Shown here: piece by piece, positions 23,584 through 29,769 of the stretch
Numbering within the stretch: position 1 is the stretch's first letter
How the letters are laid out: each line of letters begins with the position of its first letter
Source: Gemmatimonadota bacterium
GTDB taxonomy: Bacteria; Gemmatimonadota; Gemmatimonadetes; Gemmatimonadales; GWC2-71-9
Direction: 5' to 3'
DNA length: 30,308 nucleotides
Assembly: GCA_003221825.1 (NCBI GenBank)
Contig: QHUE01000069.1
Location: forward strand, 1 to 30,308
Translations under genes and position numbers: made by a program
The notes under the pieces: model-generated
Databases searched by the model: none
Told to the model about the DNA's origin: nothing
What the model saw: the letters and a program-made list of their open reading frames with translations, nothing else

Positions 23584-25287
23584 CTACGTCTTGACCGGCG
23601 TCGTTTTGACCGGCGGGGCGACGCGGACCCCGGACACCGGCGCTTGGCGCAGGCGCCGCTTCGCAATCAGATACTGCTGCGGGATGCTGAAGAGATTCTG
23701 TGCCGCGTAGTACAGGTTCAAGCCTGACGCAAAATTCAAGAACAACACCGTCATGAACAAGGGCATGAAGTAGACCATCATCTTGGTCTGGGGATTCGGC
23801 GGCACCCCGATCTGGCCCACCTTGGACAGCCCGAACATCGACAGGCCAAGCAGGATGGGAATGATCTTGAACGGATCGGGGCGTGAGAGATCCGGGAGCC
23901 ACAGGAACGGCACGCCGCGGAACACGATCGTATTGGCAAAAACGAAGAAGAGTGCGAGCAGGACCGGCCACGGCAACAGCATGGGCAGGCAGCCGCCGAA
24001 CGGATTGACGCCGTGTTCCTTGTAGAGGCGCAGCGTCTCGCGCTGCAGCCGTTCGGGTTCGTTCTTGTATTTATCCTGAATTTCCTTCATCAGCGGCGCC
24101 ACCGCCTGCATGCGCATCCCCGATTCCATCGCCTTCTGGTTCAGGGGCCAGAGCACGATGCGGATGACGATGCCGAACAGAACCAGCACCCACCCATACG
24201 CCAGGTGCAGCCGCTCGTGCATCCACAGGAGAATGTTGACGACGAAGACCGAGACGGGCTGAATGATCGGCCGGAAGATGCCGCCGTAGGGATTGGCGTC
24301 ATCGAGGCCGTGGCCCATCGGCGCGAGATGGCGGTTCTCGAGCGGGCCCGCATACACCTGATAGCGGAACGTGCCGGCCGGCTGAACCGGCATCGTCAGC
24401 ATGACGCGCGCGCGCGTCGCCGCGCGACCGGTGCGCGGTCCCCCGACCGCCACGGCACCGGCGAACGGCGGTTGTCCCTCGTCCAACGCGAGCGCCGCCG
24501 TGAAGAAGTACTTCGACTTTACGCCGACCCATTCGAACGGACCGTTGAAGAGCGTACGCTCGCCGGGGCGGATCTTGCCAAAATCGGTGCGCTCCGTCTT
24601 GGAGGCTTTCGTGACCACCGAGTAGTGCCGATAATCGTCCAGCGAATCCTTTTCGGCCGAACGCAAGCCATCCGCCAGATCGATGAGCAACACCGCGCCA
24701 CCGCTCCCGAGGCCGCTCACCGAGCCGCGCACGTCGAAGCGATACTGGTCCGGGACGAAGGAATACTCGAGCGTCACGTGCGAGCCGGCACGGTCGGCTT
24801 CGAGGCGGAGCGGTGTGGCAGCCTGCCCCGCGTGGACCACAAGGCCCGCGTCTGGGGTGGGCTGGAAATCCCAGTCAGCGAGCGACACGGTGTCGCCGCT
24901 GGGCAGCACGAGCCGGTGCCGGAGAAACGCATCGCCTGCCGGGACGAGCTGCACCGGTTTCACGGAATCGCCGGGAGCAAATGACTGGTATTGCAACAGT
25001 TCCGCGGAAACGAGACGGCCACCCTTGGTACTGAACCCCAACCGATAGAGCGGAGACGTGACCCAGACGATCCGGCCGGTGTCGGCGGTTGGGCGGTTCG
25101 GCGGTTGGGCGGTTGGTGGACTCTGGGGCGTGCTGAGCCGTGACGCCGAGTCGCGAACGACAGCACTGTCCGCCGAACCGCTCAACCGCCCAACCGCCGG
25201 TTTCGGTTTCGTCGGCCAGATGATCGACGGCGCGACAGCCACGATCATCATAAGCACGAACGCGATCAGCAGGTTGCGCTTATCCAC
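23584..25287 (-). CDS. yidC: Membrane protein insertase YidC
   Basis: Inserts and folds inner-membrane proteins, alone or with SecYEG. The 567-aa protein has the Gram-negative layout. The first membrane helix spans residues 5-24 (LLIAFVLMMIVAVAPSIIW), a large periplasmic beta domain runs from about 70 to 330, and the conserved insertase core holds five further helices (GWVLVLFGIVIRIVLWPLNQ, GGCLPMLLPWPVLLALFFVF, MMVYFMPLFMTVLFLNFASG). The basic Arg on the first core helix that forms the hydrophilic groove is present (VIRIVLWP). The linker between the first helix and the periplasmic domain is a disordered Ser/Pro/Thr stretch containing an octamer-repeat pair. It lies 8 bases after yidD and directly before mnmE, probably one operon. 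Confidence 0.95.
   Translation of the reverse strand: MDKRNLLIAFVLMMIVAVAPSIIWPTKPKPAVGRLSGSADSAVVRDSASRLSTPQSPPTAQPPNRPTADTGRIVWVTSPLYRLGFSTKGGRLVSAELLQYQSFAPGDSVKPVQLVPAGDAFLRHRLVLPSGDTVSLADWDFQPTPDAGLVVHAGQAATPLRLEADRAGSHVTLEYSFVPDQYRFDVRGSVSGLGSGGAVLLIDLADGLRSAEKDSLDDYRHYSVVTKASKTERTDFGKIRPGERTLFNGPFEWVGVKSKYFFTAALALDEGQPPFAGAVAVGGPRTGRAATRARVMLTMPVQPAGTFRYQVYAGPLENRHLAPMGHGLDDANPYGGIFRPIIQPVSVFVVNILLWMHERLHLAYGWVLVLFGIVIRIVLWPLNQKAMESGMRMQAVAPLMKEIQDKYKNEPERLQRETLRLYKEHGVNPFGGCLPMLLPWPVLLALFFVFANTIVFRGVPFLWLPDLSRPDPFKIIPILLGLSMFGLSKVGQIGVPPNPQTKMMVYFMPLFMTVLFLNFASGLNLYYAAQNLFSIPQQYLIAKRRLRQAPVSGVRVAPPVKTTPVKT
25079..25195. repeat. Octamer-repeat inverted pair (locus C)
   Basis: Forward arm: GTGTCGGC (degenerate, 25079), then GGTTGGGC, GGTTCGGC, GGTTGGGC, GGTTGGTG at 25087-25118. 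Reverse arm: GCCGAACC, GCTCAACC, GCCCAACC at 25172-25195. The arms lie 53 bases apart within yidC and encode parts of its periplasmic linker (about residues 31-39 and 57-67). Confidence 0.82.
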
Positions 25288-25295
25288 GTACGGTC

Positions 25296-25523
25296 CTAGG
25301 GAACCGGATCATATCCGCCAGCGTGGAACGGGTGACACTTGAGGATGCGTCGGATGCCAAGCCATGTGCCGCGCAGCGCCCCATGGCGCTGGACCGCTTC
25401 GTACGTGTAGCGCGAGCACGACGGCTCGAACCGGCACTGTGTGAACACGAGATGCGACAGCGTGAGCTGGTAGCCACGGATGAGTGACATTACGGCAAAC
25501 CGCGGCAGTCGTTGCAGCGTCAC
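25296..25523 (-). CDS. yidD: Membrane protein insertion efficiency factor YidD
   Basis: Small membrane-associated protein that assists YidC-dependent insertion. It carries the family's cysteine pattern in CRFEPSCSRYTYEAVQRHG, then GTWLGIRRILKCHPFHAGGYDPVP. The first start (GTG at 25523) overlaps the rnpA stop by 4 bases; an internal Met at residue 12 (MSLIRGYQ) matches the usual family start and may be the true one. It sits in the conserved order rpmH-rnpA-yidD-yidC. Confidence 0.93.
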   Translation of the reverse strand: MTLQRLPRFAVMSLIRGYQLTLSHLVFTQCRFEPSCSRYTYEAVQRHGALRGTWLGIRRILKCHPFHAGGYDPVP

Positions 25524-25807
25524 GTCAGCGTCTCCACCGCGCCCGTCAATTCGGCGCGCAACGCTGCAAACGAGGCGGTATACGCGGAGCGCTTCGCGCG
25601 GACCACGAGATCGATGGCGGGAAGCCTGCGCAGCACGTCGCGCCGCAGGATCTCACGCAGCCGCCGCCGCACGCGATTACGCGCCACGGCGGTGGATTGA
25701 TGGCGCGGGACGATGAGACCGATGCGCGCATGACCCGAAGCATTGTGACGCCAGACCAAGTCGAGATGCTGGGTGCGCCGCCGGCGGCCTGCCTCCCAGC
25801 AGGACAT
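25520..25807 (-). CDS. rnpA: Ribonuclease P protein component
   Basis: Protein subunit of RNase P, which trims tRNA 5' leaders. The RNR signature is intact (AVARNRVRRRLREILR) and the preceding ARIGLIVPRHQSTAV is typical. The coordinates use the first ordinary start codon, but this cuts off conserved sequence. The same frame upstream encodes ERYPRRVRIARGSEL, which aligns with the normal RnpA N-terminus (L/YPRxxRIxRGxEL). Between the rpmH stop and this stretch there is no ATG, GTG or TTG. An ACG at 25858, 7 bases after a GGAG, is the best candidate start and would give 112 aa, the normal size. It ends overlapping yidD by 4 bases. Confidence 0.9.
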   Translation of the reverse strand: MSCWEAGRRRRTQHLDLVWRHNASGHARIGLIVPRHQSTAVARNRVRRRLREILRRDVLRRLPAIDLVVRAKRSAYTASFAALRAELTGAVETLT

Positions 25808-25855
25808 GAGCTCCGAGCCGCGCGCGATGCGTACGCGGCGCGGGTACCGCTCGCG

Positions 25856-25869
25856 CGTTTACCGGCTCC
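25856..25869 (-). promoter_or_regulatory. rnpA: Ribosome binding site and possible ACG start of rnpA
   Basis: On the minus strand GGAG (25866-25869), located inside the last codons of rpmH, is followed 7 bases later by ACG (25856-25858), immediately after the rpmH TAA. The internal ATG at 25807 has a GGAG only 3 bases away, a poor distance. This favours initiation at the ACG position. Confidence 0.5.
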
Positions 25870-26020
25870 GGTGTTTGGATGGAGAACGGACGGTGAGACG
25901 CTTGCGACCCTTCTTGCGCCGGCGGGACAGTGTGGCGCGGCCCCAAACAGTTTTCATCCGCGCGCGAAATCCATGTTTATTGATGCGCCGCCGATTGCGC
26001 GGCCGATACGTCGGACCCAT
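25859..26020 (-). CDS. rpmH: 50S ribosomal protein L34
   Basis: A 53-aa basic protein of the large subunit. The L34 signature is plain: TYRPRNRRRINKHGFRARM, then GRATLSRRRKKGRKRLTV. It is a few residues longer at the C-terminus than the usual 44-46. The ATG at 26020 follows GAGGAA about 4 bases upstream; longer readings antisense to dnaA are not real. It heads the rpmH-rnpA-yidD-yidC-mnmE unit, divergent from dnaA. Confidence 0.96.
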   Translation of the reverse strand: MGPTYRPRNRRRINKHGFRARMKTVWGRATLSRRRKKGRKRLTVRSPSKHRSR

Positions 26021-26043
26021 AAATTCCTCGAGTAAGGCGGAGA

Positions 26044-26073
26044 AAGTTACCCGGCTCGCGACGGGCCGGTCAA
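26044..26073 (-). promoter_or_regulatory. rpmH: Predicted rpmH promoter
   Basis: On the minus strand -35 TTGACC (26068-26073) and -10 TAACTT (26044-26049) are separated by 18 bases, 24 bases before the rpmH ATG. A good housekeeping-type match for the high-GC context. Confidence 0.6.
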
Positions 26074-26075
26074 GG

Positions 26076-26104
26076 TTGACTTTTCCACATACGGCCCGTA
26101 CTTT
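26076..26104 (+). promoter_or_regulatory. dnaA: Predicted dnaA promoter
   Basis: -35 TTGACT (26076-26081) and -10 TACTTT (26099-26104) with a 17-base spacer. The -10 sits exactly in the loop of a perfect 7-bp inverted repeat CGGCCCG/CGGGCCG (26092-26111). The -35 lies 2 bases from the divergent rpmH -35. Confidence 0.6.
26081..26089 (+). promoter_or_regulatory. DnaA box in the dnaA promoter
   Basis: TTTTCCACA differs from the TTATCCACA consensus at one base. It lies between the -35 and -10 of the predicted dnaA promoter, where bound DnaA would repress its own gene. Confidence 0.6.
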
Positions 26105-26149
26105 CGGGCCGCCCTTGCTGGACGTCCTTCCTAAAATCAGAAAATCGTA

Positions 26150-27547
26150 ATGGAGCAATCGGTAAACGAAGCTTGGAAGCGCCTCCTCGACGAAGCTCGA
26201 CGTGAACTTCCGGAGGCGACGGTGCGGACGTGGCTCGAGCCATCCGAGCCCATCGCGCTCGACGAGGGTCGACTGATTCTCGGTGCGCCCGATCAGTTCG
26301 CCGCGGAGTGGAACGAGTCGAAGCACGCCTCGCTCCTGGCGCGCGCCGCCGAGCGCGTCCTCGGCCGGCCGACGACCGTCGTCTTTCGCGTGCAGGAAGA
26401 CCGGCAGCGCCGGCCGCAAATGGATTTCTTCGTGGCGCCGCGCGAAAGCTCCGGCGTCGCGACAGCCACCAACATCGGGACGACGCCGCTCAACGAACGG
26501 TACAGTTTCCAGACGTTCGTGATCGGGAAGTCGAACGAGCTCGCCGCGGCCGCGGCCCACGCCGTCGCCGAAGCGCCGGGCAAGACCTACAATCCGCTGT
26601 TCATTTACGGCGCGACGGGACTCGGGAAGACGCACTTGATGCAGGCGATCGCGCACGCGGTGCTCGAGAAAAACCCCGAGACCAGGTTGCAGTACTTCGG
26701 CGCCGAGCAATTCATCAACGACGTGATCGAATCGATTCACGCGCGCACGATGTCCGAGTTCCGCCGGCGCTACCGCAACGACGTGGATCTGCTCCTCGTA
26801 GACGACGTGCATTTCCTCGAAGGCAAGGAAATGACGCAGGAGGAGTTCTTCCACACGTTCAACGCGCTGTTCGAGGCGCACAAGCAAATCGTGCTGACCT
26901 CCGACCGGCCGCCCAAGGAAATCCCGGGGCTGGAAGATCGGCTGATCTCACGGTTCGAGTGGGGGATGGTGGCCGACATCGGGCATCCCGATCTCGAGCA
27001 CCGCATCGCGATCTTGCGGAAAAAGGCGGAGCAGGATCATCTCGAGCTCACGATCCCGGACGATGTCCTGCGCTTCATCGCCGAGCATATCCGCTCCAGC
27101 GTGCGCGAACTCGAGGGGTGCATCATCAAGCTCCTGCTCTTCGCGTCGCTCAAAAACCGCGAGGTCACGATCGAGCTCGCGCGCGAAGCGCTGTCGGACA
27201 AGATCCGCCAGGGTGAAGAAGGGTCAGGGTCAGGATACGGCGGCGGGAGCCAGTCGGCGCCCAGCATCGACCGCGTGCAGGAGGTCGTGGCCCGCCGCTG
27301 GGGCGTGACGCCGGAGGGACTCCGCTCCAAGGCCCGGACCAAAACGCTCACCATTCCCCGCCAGGTCGCGATGTACCTGGCGCGCGACATGCTGGGCATG
27401 CAGCTGGTGGAGATCGGGCAGGCGTTCGGCGGCCGGGACCACTCGACGGTGATTCACAGCGTGGACAAGGTCGAGCGCCAGATGATGCGCGACCGCACGT
27501 TCAAAGAACGCGTGGAGATGGCACGGCAGGAATTGTCCGCACTGTAA
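26150..27547 (+). CDS. dnaA: Chromosomal replication initiator protein DnaA
   Basis: Binds DnaA boxes and melts oriC. The 465-aa protein has domain I at about 1-80 (helicase-loading and self-interaction), a short domain II linker at about 85-112, and the domain III AAA+ ATPase: Walker A GATGLGKTH at 154-162, Walker B LLLVDDVHFL, and the arginine-finger region LISRFEWGM. Domain IV holds the DNA-binding signature GGRDHSTVIHSVDKVE. A Gly/Ser-rich insert (EEGSGSGYGGGSQSAP) separates domains III and IV. The ATG has no evident Shine-Dalgarno. It is divergent from rpmH and followed by the oriC candidate and dnaN. Confidence 0.97.
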   Translation: MEQSVNEAWKRLLDEARRELPEATVRTWLEPSEPIALDEGRLILGAPDQFAAEWNESKHASLLARAAERVLGRPTTVVFRVQEDRQRRPQMDFFVAPRESSGVATATNIGTTPLNERYSFQTFVIGKSNELAAAAAHAVAEAPGKTYNPLFIYGATGLGKTHLMQAIAHAVLEKNPETRLQYFGAEQFINDVIESIHARTMSEFRRRYRNDVDLLLVDDVHFLEGKEMTQEEFFHTFNALFEAHKQIVLTSDRPPKEIPGLEDRLISRFEWGMVADIGHPDLEHRIAILRKKAEQDHLELTIPDDVLRFIAEHIRSSVRELEGCIIKLLLFASLKNREVTIELAREALSDKIRQGEEGSGSGYGGGSQSAPSIDRVQEVVARRWGVTPEGLRSKARTKTLTIPRQVAMYLARDMLGMQLVEIGQAFGGRDHSTVIHSVDKVERQMMRDRTFKERVEMARQELSAL

Positions 27548-27789
27548 CGAACAAAAGCGGCGTGGGAAACACGGTGGGATGTGGGTTGTGGGGACAACCG
27601 CTGGGATATCCGCAAAGCGCCAACAGTCCCAACAGTGCACCAACATCAGGTGACGACCTACAGGTGTTGCACTGGTTGCGCTTTAGCGACATCGCCCACA
27701 TATCCCCGGTGTCTGCTACTACTACTAGTAGTTCTATATAGAGAAGTAGTACTAAAGACTTTCCTCATTTCGGAGACGACGCGCCCGGC
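27548..27789. other. Candidate replication origin (oriC) between dnaA and dnaN
   Basis: A 242-base gap in the classic oriC position. From left to right: clustered TGTGG-like cores, including a GGTTGT-GGGG-ACAACC hairpin at 27584-27599; direct repeats CCAACAGT at 27620 and 27629 with CCAACATC at 27640; weak DnaA-box matches ATATCCGCA near 27607 and ATATCCCC near 27700. Four CTA triplets then GTA follow (27716-27730), matching the DnaA-trio element, and an AT-rich stretch with palindromes ACTACTAGTAGT and TCTATATAGA suits duplex unwinding. No box matches the consensus perfectly, so the call rests on position plus the trio/AT-rich arrangement. Confidence 0.65.
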
Positions 27790-28902
27790 ATGAAGTTCAC
27801 GATCACGCGGGAACAGCTGCAGGAAGGCCTGGCGGCAGTGGCAGCTGCCATCCCCGCCAAAACGACGCTTCCCGTGCTGGCCAACGTTTTGGTGGAAGCC
27901 TCGAAGCAGGCCGGCGGTCTGCGGCTGTCCGGCACCGATCTCGACATCGCGGTGAGCACGACGGTGGCCGCCGAGGTGGATGCCGACGGCGCCGTGACGC
28001 TGCCGGCCAAGAAGCTGGTCGACATCGCCCGCGAGCTCCCGTTGGGCCCGGTGCGTGTGACCGCGGCCGGCGAAGCGCGCGTCTCGATCGAGTCGGGTCG
28101 CTCCAAGTTCAAACTGCTGGGCCTGCCCCGCGAGGAGTTTCCCTCGTTCCCCGCGGTGAAATTCGAGAAGGCTTGGAAAGCGGCGGCCGGCGTCGTCCAC
28201 AAGCTGGTAGGACACGTGGCGTTTGCCGCGTCGACGGAGGAAAGCCGGCCGATCCTGAACGGCGTGCTCTGGGAGCTGCGCCCCGACCGGATGCGCATGG
28301 TGGCGACGAACGGTCACCGCCTGGCCAAGATGGATGTGCCGGCGACCGGTGGATCGACGGCGGATCTCATCGTTCCCCCCAAGGCGCTCGAGCAGATCCG
28401 CCGGCTCTACCCGGGCGATGCCGAGATCGAGCTCGCGAAGAGCGACAACCACATCGGATTTCGCGCCGGCGGGACGCTCGTGTTCTCCCGGTTGATCGAG
28501 GGGCCGTATCCGAATTACGAGCAGGTGATTCCCCGCGAGAACGACAAACAGGCGACCGTCGACAAACTGGCCATGGCCGCCGCGCTGCGCCGCATGAGCG
28601 TGGTCGCCAGCGATCAGACGCATCGCATCCGCCTCGCCTTCTCCGGTGGCAACGTGAAGTTCTCGGTCCAGACCCCGGATCTCGGCGAAGCGCAGGACGA
28701 GCTGGCGGTGACGTACGAAGGCGAGCCGCTGGAGATCGGATTCAACGCGATGTACTTGCTCGAGATCCTCAAGTACATGCCGACGGACGAAGTGCGCTTC
28801 ACGTTCAAGGCGCCGGAGCGCGCCGCGACGATCGAGCCGGTCGGCTGGAACGATCCGGCGTCCTACATGGCGCTCGTGATGCCCCTACGGTTGGTAGACT
28901 AA
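27790..28902 (+). CDS. dnaN: DNA polymerase III beta sliding clamp
   Basis: Ring-shaped processivity clamp, loaded by the delta-containing complex (holA is in this window). The 370-aa length fits three clamp domains. Recognisable parts are the start MKFTITREQLQEGLAAVAAA, IPAKTTLPVLANVLVEA, the middle TNGHRLAKMDVP and SRLIEGPYPNYEQVIP, and the C-terminal end SYMALVMPLRL, equivalent to the usual xYVVMPMRL. The start lies immediately after the oriC candidate; the nearest GGAG is 15 bases upstream, too far to be a good binding site. Confidence 0.97.
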   Translation: MKFTITREQLQEGLAAVAAAIPAKTTLPVLANVLVEASKQAGGLRLSGTDLDIAVSTTVAAEVDADGAVTLPAKKLVDIARELPLGPVRVTAAGEARVSIESGRSKFKLLGLPREEFPSFPAVKFEKAWKAAAGVVHKLVGHVAFAASTEESRPILNGVLWELRPDRMRMVATNGHRLAKMDVPATGGSTADLIVPPKALEQIRRLYPGDAEIELAKSDNHIGFRAGGTLVFSRLIEGPYPNYEQVIPRENDKQATVDKLAMAAALRRMSVVASDQTHRIRLAFSGGNVKFSVQTPDLGEAQDELAVTYEGEPLEIGFNAMYLLEILKYMPTDEVRFTFKAPERAATIEPVGWNDPASYMALVMPLRLVD

Positions 28903-28947
28903 GCGGAGACCTGCAAAAACTAGACGCACCGACGCAGCGGGTTTGAG

Positions 28948-29769
28948 TCAGTGGTCAACGGGACCACCCGAGTCTGGGTGGTCCTTTGTCGTATCTGGAA
29001 CCGGGACGGTATCCGGAATCACGAGCGAGTCCAGTATCGGCGGTAGAATAGGCGGCTCAATCGGGGGAATAACTGGAATCGAGTCTTCCTCCGCCGGTGG
29101 TACCGGCGTCTTGCCGCCGTAGTAGCGCGCGAGGATCAAATCCCGACGCTCGAGCATGCGCGCCGGACGAAACGCGGGATTCGAGGTCCGAGGCTGCGGC
29201 AGCGTGGCGGCAAGCGCAGCGGCCTGTGCGTCGCTCAGTTGTGACGGTGTGAGGCCGAAGTAGGCCCGGCTCGCCGCGCCCGCGCCCCACACGCCCGGTC
29301 CCCACTCCGCGGTGTTCAGATACAACTCCATGATGCGGGTCTTGTTCAGGGCGAGCTCGAGCCGGACCGCAGTCACGGCTTCCTTGAGCTTTCGAAAGAT
29401 CGAGCGGGAGGGCGACAGATAAAGGTTCTTGGCGAGTTGCTGGGTGATGGTACTCGCACCCCGATGTCCACCCGCGGCCCACGCGTCGCGCAATTCGATG
29501 AAATCGATCCCGTGATGCGTTTTGAATCGCGAGTCCTCGGCGATGATGATCATGCGCTCGAGGACCGGTAACGGGCTGTGATGATCCGCGGGACGGTCGG
29601 ACCGTCCGACCGTCCGACAGTCCGACCGTACCCGCATCATCGCCGTACACCGCGGCTCGTGGCTGCGCCACCACATCGGCGGCGGCCAGACACCGAATAG
29701 CCAGACGACGAACAGCGCACTCGTCCCTAGCAGAACGCGTCCTGCAATCCTAGCTTTTTGCACCGCCAT
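28948..29769 (-). CDS. mtgA: Monofunctional biosynthetic peptidoglycan transglycosylase (GT51)
   Basis: Polymerises lipid II into glycan strands at the inner membrane. One N-terminal membrane segment (about 8-28) is followed by a GT51 domain with the catalytic Glu78 in AEDSRFKTHHGIDF, GASTITQQLAKNLYLSPSRS, RKLKEAVTAVRLE, and LYLNTAEWGPGVWGAGAASR. No transpeptidase domain follows; instead there is a Pro/Ile-rich tail (IPPIEPPILPPILDS). The linker (about 46-62) is encoded by an octamer repeat. Its ATG overlaps the kinase ATG on the other strand; a GTG two codons downstream (29763), with GAGG about 9 bases before it, is a credible alternative start. It is convergent with dnaN. Confidence 0.9.
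   Translation of the reverse strand: MAVQKARIAGRVLLGTSALFVVWLFGVWPPPMWWRSHEPRCTAMMRVRSDCRTVGRSDRPADHHSPLPVLERMIIIAEDSRFKTHHGIDFIELRDAWAAGGHRGASTITQQLAKNLYLSPSRSIFRKLKEAVTAVRLELALNKTRIMELYLNTAEWGPGVWGAGAASRAYFGLTPSQLSDAQAAALAATLPQPRTSNPAFRPARMLERRDLILARYYGGKTPVPPAEEDSIPVIPPIEPPILPPILDSLVIPDTVPVPDTTKDHPDSGGPVDH
28961..28987 (+). terminator. Predicted intrinsic terminator for dnaN
   Basis: GGACCACCC (28961-28969), loop GAGTCT, GGGTGGTCC (28976-28984), then TTT. A perfect 9-bp stem 58 bases after the dnaN stop, lying inside the last codons of the convergent mtgA. The T-run is short, so efficiency is uncertain. Confidence 0.6.
29595..29627. repeat. Octamer-repeat inverted pair (locus D)
   Basis: One forward unit GGTCGGAC (29595-29602), one spacer base, then three reverse units GTCCGACC, GTCCGACA, GTCCGACC (29604-29627). 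The region 29593-29613 is a perfect 10-bp inverted repeat around one central base. It lies inside mtgA, between the membrane anchor and the catalytic domain. Confidence 0.78.

Noticed and set aside
27561..27599. GTGGG-rich stretch after dnaA as a fifth octamer locus
   Set aside because: The spacing of GTGGG words is irregular (not 8), and it fits better as part of the origin region.
19144..28927. A shared 13-bp word AAAAACTAGACGC after ddl (19144-19156) and after dnaN (28915-28927)
   Set aside because: In 30 kb a repeat of this length is expected by chance, and neither copy has a matching context such as a hairpin.
28902..28948. Possible small RNA or promoter between dnaN and mtgA
   Set aside because: The genes are convergent and the 45-base gap has only a weak A-tract; no promoter pair was found.
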